Source: Chloroflexota bacterium (GTDB lineage Bacteria; Chloroflexota; Anaerolineae; Aggregatilineales; UBA2796). From it: a stretch of DNA of 58,633 nt. This document shows positions 16,147-24,369 of the stretch, piece by piece. The stretch spans positions 1 through 58,633 of the forward strand of contig JAJPHV010000047.1 of assembly GCA_021325095.1 (NCBI GenBank), given 5' to 3'. The notes under the pieces were generated by a model. That model had not been told where the DNA came from and did no database searches. It was given only the letters and a program-made list of their open reading frames with translations. The position numbers were made by a program, and so were the translations under genes. Numbering within the stretch: the first letter of the stretch is position 1; each line of letters begins with the position of its first letter.

Positions 16147-17295
16147 CTACTTCGCAAACGCTGCCCGTTCCACCGCGTCAAAGTCGGTGAACAGGAAGTG
16201 GTCGTGATAGTAGTGTATCCACAGGAAGCACAAGATCGCGGTGTAGTATGCCGTGTCGAAGCGCGCATCGCCCGTGCGGGTCGGGTCTACCAGACCGACC
16301 ACCAGATACACCACCACGCCCAGAACGAGCGACCCGACCAGCATGAACATGCTGAACCCGTACAACTTGAGTGAATTCCGTCCACTCGCCAGGCGGCTAA
16401 CCATCGGGTTGGAGCCTTCCAGGTCACCACTTTGCTGGCGCAGCTTCAAAATGTAGAACGTCAGCGCCAGGTATTGGAACGAGTGCCATGTGTTCAAACC
16501 CTGGAATGCCGTATCCAGGTTTTCCAGCGCGGGCATGGTGCAGGCCACTGCCACTGTAATCACGATGAACACCGTCTTGGGCCAGTGGATGTAGCCGCCT
16601 CGATATTCGCGGATGGTCTTGACGATGAACGCAACCAGCGCAACGCCAAAGAGCGTGGTCATCAGGATAAAGAACCAGGGAACGCCGCCCTCTTTGGTGA
16701 AGAAGAAGTCGGGAATGACTTTGGTCAGGTCGTTGGCCCCGATGTTGAAGTTGCGCTGGCTGATCTTGAGCGCCGCAATCGGGAACAGGCAGGTCAGGAT
16801 CAGCGCGTAATCGACGGCACGCGCCCACAGCGTCACCGCCGACTTGCCATCGCTGCGGCGGTTGTACAGCTCGACAATGTACGTCACCTGATGCAGCACG
16901 TGGATCGACGCCCAGAAAAAGAAGATGGTCAGCAGCAGCGGCAGGTTCAGGAATGCCAGCGACACCACCACAATCGGGATGATGATCGAGGAGCGGATCA
17001 GCGCCGGATAACGCTTCACGAACTTCTCGTCAAGGGCAGTGCGCATGAACGTGGCATACATGTGCGGGCCACCCACCAGCAGGGCAACGGCCAGATTCAC
17101 CGCATTACGAGCCACGTCCTTATCAACGTGCAAAATGTCTTTGCCAATCAGGTAAAACAAGTAAGGAATGGGTACGAGGAATACGCTCAAGGTCATAAAC
17201 AGCGTATCCCAATTCCGGTTGCGCAGCCAGAGTCCCTCTGGCTGGATGCGTTCAGCGGATCGTGAAACAGGCGAACTGACCGTCGTCACGCTCAT
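16147..17295 (-). CDS. Histidine-rich polytopic membrane protein
   Basis: This is a 382-residue protein with about nine membrane helices. Histidines sit in or next to helices: GGPHMYATF (H78), SIHVLHQ (H132, H135), NTWHSFQYLAL (H271) and WIHYYHDHFLF (H361, H364, H366). Such spacing recalls membrane-bound metal enzymes, loosely like Brp/Blh-type carotene dioxygenases, but I cannot assign it to a family. The N-terminus is polar and cytoplasmic. The start has a GGAGGGG site eight bases upstream. The gene is single, followed by a family A palindrome. Confidence 0.8.
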   Translation of the reverse strand: MSVTTVSSPVSRSAERIQPEGLWLRNRNWDTLFMTLSVFLVPIPYLFYLIGKDILHVDKDVARNAVNLAVALLVGGPHMYATFMRTALDEKFVKRYPALIRSSIIIPIVVVSLAFLNLPLLLTIFFFWASIHVLHQVTYIVELYNRRSDGKSAVTLWARAVDYALILTCLFPIAALKISQRNFNIGANDLTKVIPDFFFTKEGGVPWFFILMTTLFGVALVAFIVKTIREYRGGYIHWPKTVFIVITVAVACTMPALENLDTAFQGLNTWHSFQYLALTFYILKLRQQSGDLEGSNPMVSRLASGRNSLKLYGFSMFMLVGSLVLGVVVYLVVGLVDPTRTGDARFDTAYYTAILCFLWIHYYHDHFLFTDFDAVERAAFAK

Positions 17296-17426
17296 AATGT
17301 CCCCTCCAGGAATCGGTTAGGAGTACAGGTAGCCGTGTACAGTTGTGCTGGTTTGCTGCTAATGATTCAACACTTTAGCACGTCGAAGTTGCGCTTTGAA
17401 GTGCCAAAGATCACAAATTTCGGGCA

Positions 17427-17789
17427 TCAGGCTTTGGGCGCACTATCCAGGATGTCCTGGACTTCCCAAAGCGAAGGCGTCCATAAAACGCCATCTGGCC
17501 CATACAGTTTTACGTGCCCGGATTCATCGAATTGAATGCCCTCTGCTTCCAGCAGACGGCGCTGCATGACTGTGCCGGTTTCGTCCAGGTAGTGAGTGCT
17601 GATGCCGCCCGATGCGTTGATCACGCGCTGCCAGGGGACGTCGCTTCCGCCGCGAAGCTGCCGCATTGCCCAGCCGACGGCTCTCGCGCCGTGCGGCACG
17701 CCCAGCAGCGCTGCAACCCGCCCGTAGGTCAGGACCTTGCCGCGTGGAATATGCCGCACCAGAGTATAGACCTGTTCGTTAAAGTTCAT
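17427..17789 (-). CDS. Alkyltransferase-like protein (ATL)
   Basis: This is a 120-residue homologue of the DNA-binding half of O6-alkylguanine-DNA alkyltransferase. The helix-turn-helix and arginine-finger region are seen in 'VLTYGRVAALLGVPHGARAVGWAM'. The active-site motif PCHRV is replaced by PWQRV (W53), which defines ATL proteins. They bind alkylated guanine without repairing it and hand the lesion to nucleotide excision repair. The extended C-terminus is usual for bacterial ATLs. The gene lies 12 bases after tdk on the same strand. Confidence 0.9.
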   Translation of the reverse strand: MNFNEQVYTLVRHIPRGKVLTYGRVAALLGVPHGARAVGWAMRQLRGGSDVPWQRVINASGGISTHYLDETGTVMQRRLLEAEGIQFDESGHVKLYGPDGVLWTPSLWEVQDILDSAPKA

Positions 17790-17801
17790 GGTCCAGCCTG
17801 C

Positions 17802-18371
17802 CTAGCGCGGCACGACATGATGTTCCCGGCAGCGGGCCTCGTAGGCTTCCGCCGCGCCCACCAGGATGATCGGGTCGTCGTAGCGGGCCGGCTGCCCGTT
17901 GACCAGCCGCTGCGTGCGGCTGGCTTCTTCGCCGCAGACCACACAGATAGCGTGCAGCTTGGTCACATCCTCAGCCTCACATAACAGGTGAGGGATCGGG
18001 CCAAACGGCTCCCCGCGAAAGTCCAGGTCCAGCCCGGCCACAATCACACGGACGCCGCGCGCAGCCAGTGTCTGTACCACCGCAATCAGGCCATCGTCGA
18101 AGAACTGTGCCTCGTCTATCGCCACAACGGTAGTCTCCGGGGCAATACACTGCGCAATCTCTGTGCTGCTGGCGCAGGGCCGCGCGTCATAGTCCTGGCC
18201 GTTGTGCGACGTAACGCGCTCTACGGAGTAGCGCGTATCGATGGTTGGTTTGAAAACCTGCACACGCTGGCGAGCGATCTGTGCACGGCGCACGCGGCGA
18301 ATCAGTTCTTCAGTCTTGCCGCTGAACATGCTGCCGCAGATGATCTCGACCCGCCCTCGATGGTGGTTCAT
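17802..18371 (-). CDS. tdk: Thymidine kinase
   Basis: This is a 189-residue type II thymidine kinase that phosphorylates thymidine for salvage. The P-loop is GSMFSGKT (about 13-20). The Walker B-like '[10 protein letters not shown]' is at about 85-94. The zinc-binding cysteines appear as 'CVVCGEEA' with a late C in 'EARCREHH'. The thymidine-binding lasso region '[12 protein letters not shown]...RTQRLVNG' is present. The length is normal. It is the first gene of a probable pair with the ATL gene. Confidence 0.95.
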   Translation of the reverse strand: MNHHRGRVEIICGSMFSGKTEELIRRVRRAQIARQRVQVFKPTIDTRYSVERVTSHNGQDYDARPCASSTEIAQCIAPETTVVAIDEAQFFDDGLIAVVQTLAARGVRVIVAGLDLDFRGEPFGPIPHLLCEAEDVTKLHAICVVCGEEASRTQRLVNGQPARYDDPIILVGAAEAYEARCREHHVVPR

Positions 18372-18635
18372 GAGTTCTCGTCTTCCCCTTCAGTATGCCC
18401 GTTAAGCGCGGCCATTGTGCCACGCGGCGGAAGGGAACGCAATGCCCGCACCTGTGGAGGCAGCGAGATGTGACCCTAGCTGCTCAGAACTTGTGACGGG
18501 GTTGGAATGCAGCCTGCCGATAGTACCACAGACAAATCCCCTGCAAATCGTGTACAATGGCCTCAGCCGATCTCGCGGCTGACTCATCGCAGCATTATCC
18601 CTTTACATACTTCGTGACTTAAAGGAGTGTTCGTA

Positions 18636-20150
18636 ATGCGGCGCTTGTCATTGGTTCTAATACTCGTTCTGGTACTGATCGTGGGTGGCGTGCTGCTCTG
18701 GGTGGGCAACCTGGCGACGCCCTCTACAGCGCTGGCGCTGGCTCCTACCGCGACGGGCGGCGTTAAAGTGGATGCTACTGCGCTCCCGGCAGTGATCAAT
18801 GTAAGCAGCCTTGCCAGCCCGCGTGTGCTGGCCTGGAACCCGAACAACACCCAGATCGCCTGGTACGCGGCCAGCGGGCAGCCCGTCGTCGTGGCGCAAG
18901 GTTCAACCCCGAAGGCTCTGGTCATCCCGTGTGGCATCACGCCCGCCGGTGACAAGATGATTCTGTACCTGGGCGGGGACACGGCCCAGCCCTATCTATA
19001 TCCTTTGGATAATGGCACGCCGCTCTCACTGGGTACGAACATCGGCCTGGTGTGTGCGGTTCCCAATCGCGTGCAGTTCAGCGCCGATGGCAACCTTCTG
19101 GCGCTGATCAAGTACGACAACAAGGCCGTCGAGGCCAACTTCACTGTCGGCACACTGCGTATTTTGAAGATGCCAGACGGCAGCGAACAGCACGCGCTGG
19201 ACAACGTGGTGGGCTACGATCTGCAGAACGACGGTGTCACCGCGCTCGAATTCTTCGCCAACACGAAGAAGGAAGCCAACAGCGCTGATCTGGTTTTCTG
19301 GGATGGTTCAAAGGAGCGCAAGATCGAGGAAAACATCAAGCCGTTGGAAAACTGCCAGTTTGTGGCCGGACGTCCGGTGCGTGCCGGTGACAAGGTGTTC
19401 ACGCTGCTCGGCGAAAAGTGCAAGGTCGGTGGCTCCAAATGGCGGCTGCTGCGCAGCGATTTCGCAGGTGACAACAGTGTCAACGTCGGGTCAGGGCCAA
19501 CCGGGTCGAATGGTGGGGCGCTGTATTTCAACAATTCCGGAACCAACGACGCCATGCTGCTGCCCGATGGCAAGAGTCTGCTGATCACCGTCCCGAACGG
19601 TCTGCACGGCGACGTGGTCAACGTGGCTCGCGTTTCGTTGGCTGATGGAAAGCTCTCGAACGTCTTGAGTGGCGTTGTCGTTGATCAATACCCGCCGGTT
19701 GCACCGCGCCGCTTCCTGCGCAGCCCCAAAGGGGACAGGATGGCCTTCGTCACGCGCGACGGCAATGGCGGCGAGAAGCTCTTTATCTATGATATGAGCG
19801 CCCCGGAGACTCAGCCGGTGCCGATTGCTGGCGGCAATCGCAGTGACCGGATCAACGGCCTGGCCTGGACGGCGGATGGTGAACGCCTCTACTATGTCAT
19901 CACGGGCGACGACAATGCCCTGATCTACGTTACTACAAAGGGCGAGTCGAAGCGTGTCATTCGCGGCACGTTCCAGGGCCTGGTCATCTCTGCGGATGGG
20001 GCATCTGCGGCAACGTCTGAACAGGTGCAGGCCGGGACAAATGACCTGCGTAACAACCTGATCCTGATCAACGTCAACGACCAGAGCAAGGTCAACCTGG
20101 TCGAAGGCAACAAGGGCGACGGCGCGCTGACTCCGCTCATATTACGGTGA
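18636..20150 (+). CDS. Secreted beta-propeller-like protein
   Basis: This is a 504-residue protein with an N-terminal signal-anchor (LSLVLILVLVLIVGGVLLWVG). Repeated beta-rich segments follow, of the form 'VLAWNPNNTQIAWYAASG', 'VQFSADGNLLALIKYD', 'LRSPKGDRMAFVTRDG' and 'GLAWTADGERLYYVITGD'. These are typical of TolB/WD40-like propellers. The ATG at 18636 is preferred over the GTG at 18627 because GGAG lies eight bases before it. Its stop overlaps the GTG of the next gene by four bases. The pair may form an extracytoplasmic sensing or binding module; that is inference. Confidence 0.8.
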   Translation: MRRLSLVLILVLVLIVGGVLLWVGNLATPSTALALAPTATGGVKVDATALPAVINVSSLASPRVLAWNPNNTQIAWYAASGQPVVVAQGSTPKALVIPCGITPAGDKMILYLGGDTAQPYLYPLDNGTPLSLGTNIGLVCAVPNRVQFSADGNLLALIKYDNKAVEANFTVGTLRILKMPDGSEQHALDNVVGYDLQNDGVTALEFFANTKKEANSADLVFWDGSKERKIEENIKPLENCQFVAGRPVRAGDKVFTLLGEKCKVGGSKWRLLRSDFAGDNSVNVGSGPTGSNGGALYFNNSGTNDAMLLPDGKSLLITVPNGLHGDVVNVARVSLADGKLSNVLSGVVVDQYPPVAPRRFLRSPKGDRMAFVTRDGNGGEKLFIYDMSAPETQPVPIAGGNRSDRINGLAWTADGERLYYVITGDDNALIYVTTKGESKRVIRGTFQGLVISADGASAATSEQVQAGTNDLRNNLILINVNDQSKVNLVEGNKGDGALTPLILR

Positions 20151-20989
20151 GTCTGGCTGATTTACCTCTCCCCCCACCCCCCTCTCCGCTTCGCAGAGAG
20201 GGGGAGAAAAACCGCGCGTGGCGGCTGATCCTCGTTGCATTCGTTATCACGCTCGGCGCTTTTGCACCATCCCGCGCGCAAACCAATCAGCCAATCTATG
20301 CTGCGCTCGGCCCAGAAGCGTATGGTATCCTGCGCGTGCTGGTCGGGGAACGGCGCGTTGTGGCGATTCAACCCGGTGGACTGGCCGGCTTGCTCCAGCA
20401 GCAGGTTCTCGAGGCGCTGGTGCTGCCCGAAGATTGGGGCAGCGATAGCGATCAGAAAGTCGCTCGTGCTGCCGGGGTTGCGGTTTTCACGGTGCGTCGC
20501 CACAACAGCGTTGAGGCCATCCGGGCCAACATTCGCGCGCTGGCCGCTCTGACCGGGACTGAAGACACCGGTGCGCGCTGGCTGCGGCTTATCGACGTGG
20601 GGTTGAGCCGCATCCGATCTCAAGTCCGACCATACAGGCTGGTGCGGGTGCTGGTGCTCTCGCCAGAAGGTTATACCCAGGGGCGGGGCGCGCTTATCAC
20701 CGAACTGATGGCGCTGGCTAATGGGATCAACGTGGCGGCGGAGGCAGGAATCCCCGAAGCGCGGGAAGTTGAGGACGCGCAGATTCGCAGCCTGAGACCA
20801 GACGTGGTGCTGCTCATCAACTGGTCACCGGGCGCGGCGCTCGCCTTTGCGCACAATCCGCTCTACCGGGGCGTGCCTGCCTTTGACCATAATCGGATTT
20901 ACCGCATTTCGCCCGTCGGCAAAGACCCCGCTCGTCTGGTCGATGACGTGCAAAGGCTGGCCGACTGGCTACATCCGCCGCTGTTCTGA
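20147..20989 (+). CDS. Periplasmic-binding-protein-like secreted protein
   Basis: This is a 280-residue protein. After the signal peptide (LILVAFVITLGAFAPSRAQT) comes a TroA/BtuF-like two-lobed pattern with 'GPEAYGILRVLVGERRVVAI', 'LRPDVVLLINWSPG' and 'FDHNRIYRISP'. These are features of metal-chelate-type ABC substrate-binding proteins. No ABC transporter genes are near. The only plausible start is GTG 20147 (GTGA overlap with the preceding gene). This start places a family A palindrome in frame as residues 6-21 (LPLPPPPSPLRREGEK), ahead of the signal peptide. The true start may therefore be a later non-ATG codon. Confidence 0.7.
   Translation: MSLADLPLPPPPSPLRREGEKNRAWRLILVAFVITLGAFAPSRAQTNQPIYAALGPEAYGILRVLVGERRVVAIQPGGLAGLLQQQVLEALVLPEDWGSDSDQKVARAAGVAVFTVRRHNSVEAIRANIRALAALTGTEDTGARWLRLIDVGLSRIRSQVRPYRLVRVLVLSPEGYTQGRGALITELMALANGINVAAEAGIPEAREVEDAQIRSLRPDVVLLINWSPGAALAFAHNPLYRGVPAFDHNRIYRISPVGKDPARLVDDVQRLADWLHPPLF
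20164..20206. repeat. Dispersed palindrome, family A copy, inside coding start
   Basis: ACCTCTCCCCCCACCCCC followed by CTCTCCGCTTCGCAGAGAG and GGGGAGAA. It lies within the N-terminal codons of the binding-protein-like gene and encodes its Pro-rich leader. Confidence 0.7.
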
Positions 20990-20990
20990 C

Positions 20991-21773
20991 TTACGATCTC
21001 GGCGGTGCAAACACGCGGACTTCAAAGAATGATTCAGCATCAACCGGGCTGGTCGGATCGGGGTAGTTGGCTGCAATGGCTTCCCTGGCCGCTTTCACGA
21101 CAGCGCTGTGTTCTTCATCCGAGAGCCGCCACAAGGTTGACCATACACGGCGCTCCAACAGACCAAGCACTTCGTGCGGTGAACGTGCAGACACAAAGCG
21201 ATGATAGAGCGGCTCGGTGGTCTCGTGCCAGCCCATCGATAGCAGATACTTCCACACTTCCGCCTCGCGCGCACCCACATCCACTGGCCCTTCGCCTGGC
21301 AGCACAGCTTCCAGTGCTTCCGAAATGGCGGGCAGTTCGTGCTGTTTGCCCCGGCCATAGAGCAGCAAACCACCCGGGCGCAGAACACGCACGATCTCGC
21401 CCAATGCCTGCCTCCATTTCGGGACAAGGTGGAAAATGTGCACTGCAACGGCAGCGTCAAAGCGCTGTGCGGCCAATGGCAGGCGGGTGATATCGCCCTC
21501 GGCCAGGTCAATCGGCTGGTCAGTTCGCTTGGCCCGCAAACGGTTCATCATGCCCCGCGACAGGTCAACACCCGTTATAGAGTGGACGTGCTGCGCGAGG
21601 GGCAGTGCGATTCGCCCCGTTCCAATGCCGACTTCAAGGACGCGGCTGGCGCGGGTCAGGGTTCCGGCCTGCACAAAGAGCGCCGCCACCTGATCTTCCA
21701 CACCGGGTGGGAAGCCCCGCGTCTCGTCGTAGTAGTCAACCGCCCGGTCAAAAACAATCGAGTTTGAGGCCAT
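20991..21773 (-). CDS. Class I SAM-dependent methyltransferase
   Basis: This is a 260-residue methyltransferase. Motif I is 'VLEVGIGTGRIALPLA' (about 44-59). It is followed by 'ITGVDLSRGMMNRL', 'LAEGDITRLPLA' and 'RFDAAVAVHIFHLVPKW', ending the core at 'IVRVLRPGGLLLYG'. This is the UbiE/Methyltransf_11 pattern. The frame extends upstream into the GH3 gene, so the start is placed at ATG 21773 (MASNSIVFDRAVDYYD), with AAAGGTG upstream. The substrate is unknown. It follows the GH3 gene on the same strand by about ten bases. Confidence 0.88.
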   Translation of the reverse strand: MASNSIVFDRAVDYYDETRGFPPGVEDQVAALFVQAGTLTRASRVLEVGIGTGRIALPLAQHVHSITGVDLSRGMMNRLRAKRTDQPIDLAEGDITRLPLAAQRFDAAVAVHIFHLVPKWRQALGEIVRVLRPGGLLLYGRGKQHELPAISEALEAVLPGEGPVDVGAREAEVWKYLLSMGWHETTEPLYHRFVSARSPHEVLGLLERRVWSTLWRLSDEEHSAVVKAAREAIAANYPDPTSPVDAESFFEVRVFAPPRS

Positions 21774-21783
21774 CACGCACCTT

Positions 21784-23433
21784 TCAATTGCCCAATATCC
21801 ACCGCCCAACCGCTGGATGCTTGCCATACAGCACAGCGCACACCGCCTTGAACGCCGGCGGGTACGAGTTAAAGGCCGTAACGTAGGCTGCTGGCTGGAT
21901 GCCCTGTTCAATATCGTAGGGGCTTTGGAGCGAAACCACAACGGCCTTTTCCGGCGGCACTGTGTTGACCAGATCGGCCTGGCCGGGATAGTCACCGATG
22001 TTGAAGGTGAAGATCAGCACCACGTCGGCATTGCGGGCAACGGTTCGGGCCGACTGCTGCTCGATGTCGGTAGGGTTGAGGGTGTAGGCGAACGACACGG
22101 CGGGCGGCGCGATGGCCGCGCATTCCCGCTGTACCGCCGGGTACACACCCGGGAAAATCACGGCGATACGCTGATTGGCGGGATTCAGGGGCAGCCGTCC
22201 GGCATTGTCCTGCGCAATGGCAATCGTATCCAGGTAAATAGCATCGACCAGCGGCTGGTGGGCCTGGACGTTCACCCGCTGGTCGGCGCTGCCCGGGTCG
22301 AGCGCAGACCAGGTGAGCAGACCGTGCCTGGCCTTGAGCATCAGGACTCGGCGGACCGCCTCCTCGACCCGCGCTTCGGAAAGTTCCCCTCGCTGCACCG
22401 CATCCAGGACGGCGCGCTTCATGGCGAGCTGCTCGGACATCGGCGTATGTGGCCCCGCTGCAACCAGATCGATCCCGGCTTTGAGCGCCATGACCGCCGC
22501 CGCAGGCCGAGTCCAGTGCTCAACAATCGCACCCATATCCATCGCATCGGTCATGACCAGACCCTGAAAGCCAAGTTCCCCGCGTAGCACGTCGCCGATA
22601 ACGGTGGGCGACAACGAGGCAGGTAGACCTGGCGTCGGGTCGAGCGCCGGATAGACCAGGTGGCCGACCATGACCGCCTCCGCGCCGTTTCCGATGGCAA
22701 TCTTGAACGGAGTCAGGTCTACGGCCTCGACGTGATCGCGCGTGAAATTGACGACAGGCAGGGTCGTATGGCTGTCTTCGGCGGAGCCATGCCCCGGAAA
22801 ATGTTTGAGAACGCCGATCACGCCCCGATCCTGCAAGCCCAGCAGATAGGCGCTGGCCGCACCGCCAACGACCTGCGGATCGGAGCCAAACGTCCGGCGC
22901 TCAATGAACTGGCTGCGCGTTTGCCCCCGCACGTCCACGACGGGCGCCAGGTTCATGTTGATCCCGACGGCGCGCAGTTCTTCCCCTGCGATCTGGCCCA
23001 CCTTGCGGGCATCCTCAATCGGCATCGCGCCGAGTGCTGCGCCCCAGGGCAGCGGCGTAAAGCCCTGCGTCAGGCGCATGACCGGGCCGCCTTCCTGGTC
23101 GATTGCCATCAGCAGCGGAACATGCTGTCCGATCTGTGTGGCGACAGTCTGCCAGGCATTGACGGTTTGCGTCACCTCCTGCGGCGTCGTGCCATTGTAG
23201 TCGAACAGGGCTACTGCGCCGGGCATCATCTCCCGCAGAAAGACGTTGCTGCTGTCGGGCAGGCCCTTGCCATACACGCTGACCATAAACAACTGTCCGA
23301 CGCGCTGGTCGAGCGGCATGGCCTGTAAGATCGCATCGACCTGCGCATCAAGCGCAGGCCGGGCGGAAAGCTTGCTGGGGGTCGCACACACGAGTGCGCA
23401 GGCCAGTATGATGAGAAGCAGTCTGCGGATCAA
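21784..23433 (-). CDS. Glycoside hydrolase family 3 (NagZ-like)
   Basis: This is a 549-residue secreted enzyme with a signal peptide (IRRLLLIILACALVCATPSKLSA). The GH3 N-terminal TIM barrel shows 'LLMAIDQEGGPVMRLTQG', the NagZ-type catalytic loop 'GVLKHFPGHGSAEDSHTTLP' with its Asp-His pair, and the nucleophile aspartate in 'GLVMTDAMDMGAI'. The C-terminal ~180 residues form the second alpha/beta domain. It probably removes beta-linked N-acetylglucosamine or related sugars. Its start overlaps the stop of the response regulator gene by four bases, so hydrolase and regulator are cotranslated. Confidence 0.92.
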   Translation of the reverse strand: MIRRLLLIILACALVCATPSKLSARPALDAQVDAILQAMPLDQRVGQLFMVSVYGKGLPDSSNVFLREMMPGAVALFDYNGTTPQEVTQTVNAWQTVATQIGQHVPLLMAIDQEGGPVMRLTQGFTPLPWGAALGAMPIEDARKVGQIAGEELRAVGINMNLAPVVDVRGQTRSQFIERRTFGSDPQVVGGAASAYLLGLQDRGVIGVLKHFPGHGSAEDSHTTLPVVNFTRDHVEAVDLTPFKIAIGNGAEAVMVGHLVYPALDPTPGLPASLSPTVIGDVLRGELGFQGLVMTDAMDMGAIVEHWTRPAAAVMALKAGIDLVAAGPHTPMSEQLAMKRAVLDAVQRGELSEARVEEAVRRVLMLKARHGLLTWSALDPGSADQRVNVQAHQPLVDAIYLDTIAIAQDNAGRLPLNPANQRIAVIFPGVYPAVQRECAAIAPPAVSFAYTLNPTDIEQQSARTVARNADVVLIFTFNIGDYPGQADLVNTVPPEKAVVVSLQSPYDIEQGIQPAAYVTAFNSYPPAFKAVCAVLYGKHPAVGRWILGN

Positions 23434-24275
23434 GTCGTAGCAGGCTCCGAAAGTCGGTAGCCGATCCCGCGCACATTCACGATCAAGTCTGGGTCTTGCC
23501 CCGCTTTTTCGAGCTTGCGGCGCAGGTTGCTGATGTGGGGCCGGATCACTTCGCGGGCCTCGGCTTCGTCCACCGTATAGCCGCGCACTTCGCGCACCAG
23601 TTCATAGCACGGGACGACGCGCCCTCGGTGCGCGGCCAGGTACAACAGCAGATCGAATTCGGTAGGCGTCAGGTTGAGCGACTTGTCGCCGACCTGGATT
23701 TGATAGCGTCCGGGGAAAATGGTCAGCGGGCCGAGCGTCATGGTCGTCACGGGGGCCTGGATGGGAGCCGAGGAACGACTGGTCAGTGTATCGGCGCGCG
23801 GAATGTGCTCCAGATCGTTCCCGGTCAACTCCTTGACGTTGCTCTGAATGGCGTCCAGCAGCAGGCGGCGGCGCTGTAGATTGCGGGCGCGTTCCAGCCC
23901 GCGCGCCACACTTTGCCGGATGTCCTGGCTGCTGCTCGGCTTGATCAGGTAGTCATGCGCACCCAGGCGCAAACTCTCGACAGCAGTTCCCAGGCTGGCG
24001 TAGCCCGTCATCAGGATGACAATCGCGTCTGGAGCCTTCTCCTTGATTCTCGCCAGCAGTTCAACGCCGGTCAGACCTGGCATCCGGATATCCGTCAGCA
24101 CCACGTCGAAGTTCTGCTCGGCGAGCATGTCCAGCGCTTCTTCCCCGCTGGCGGCGGCGCTAACTTGATAACCTACGCGCTGAAGCGTCTTGCTGATTGA
24201 GTAGCGGATTGCCCCCTCGTCGTCCACGACCAGGATGTGCGCTGACTCAGGTGCAGAGGTCATGGGTGTGTCCAC
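23430..24275 (-). CDS. Response regulator with winged-helix output
   Basis: This is a 281-residue two-component regulator. The receiver domain (about 12-125) carries the acidic pair in 'ILVVDDEGAIRYS', the phosphoacceptor D62 in 'VVLTDIRMPGLTG', T90 and K112. A linker of about 60 residues leads to an OmpR/PhoB-type winged helix (about 180-277) with 'LTPTEFDLLLYLAAHRGRVV' and 'IRPHISNLRRKLEKAG'. No histidine kinase is adjacent, so its partner is elsewhere. Translational overlap with the GH3 gene suggests a role in envelope or carbohydrate sensing. Confidence 0.92.
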   Translation of the reverse strand: MDTPMTSAPESAHILVVDDEGAIRYSISKTLQRVGYQVSAAASGEEALDMLAEQNFDVVLTDIRMPGLTGVELLARIKEKAPDAIVILMTGYASLGTAVESLRLGAHDYLIKPSSSQDIRQSVARGLERARNLQRRRLLLDAIQSNVKELTGNDLEHIPRADTLTSRSSAPIQAPVTTMTLGPLTIFPGRYQIQVGDKSLNLTPTEFDLLLYLAAHRGRVVPCYELVREVRGYTVDEAEAREVIRPHISNLRRKLEKAGQDPDLIVNVRGIGYRLSEPATT

Positions 24276-24311
24276 AATTGTCTCTCTATATACTAAGTTA
24301 AGCCCTTCTTA

Positions 24312-24340
24312 ATCATACTATAGGAGTTTCATTGATGCAA
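24312..24340 (-). promoter_or_regulatory. Promoter of the regulator-GH3 operon
   Basis: On the minus strand TTGCAT (24340-24335) is followed after 17 bases by TATGAT (24317-24312). It lies about 37 bases upstream of the response regulator start. Confidence 0.6.
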
Positions 24341-24369
24341 CAAATTGTAACCACTCCGATAAGTAATGC

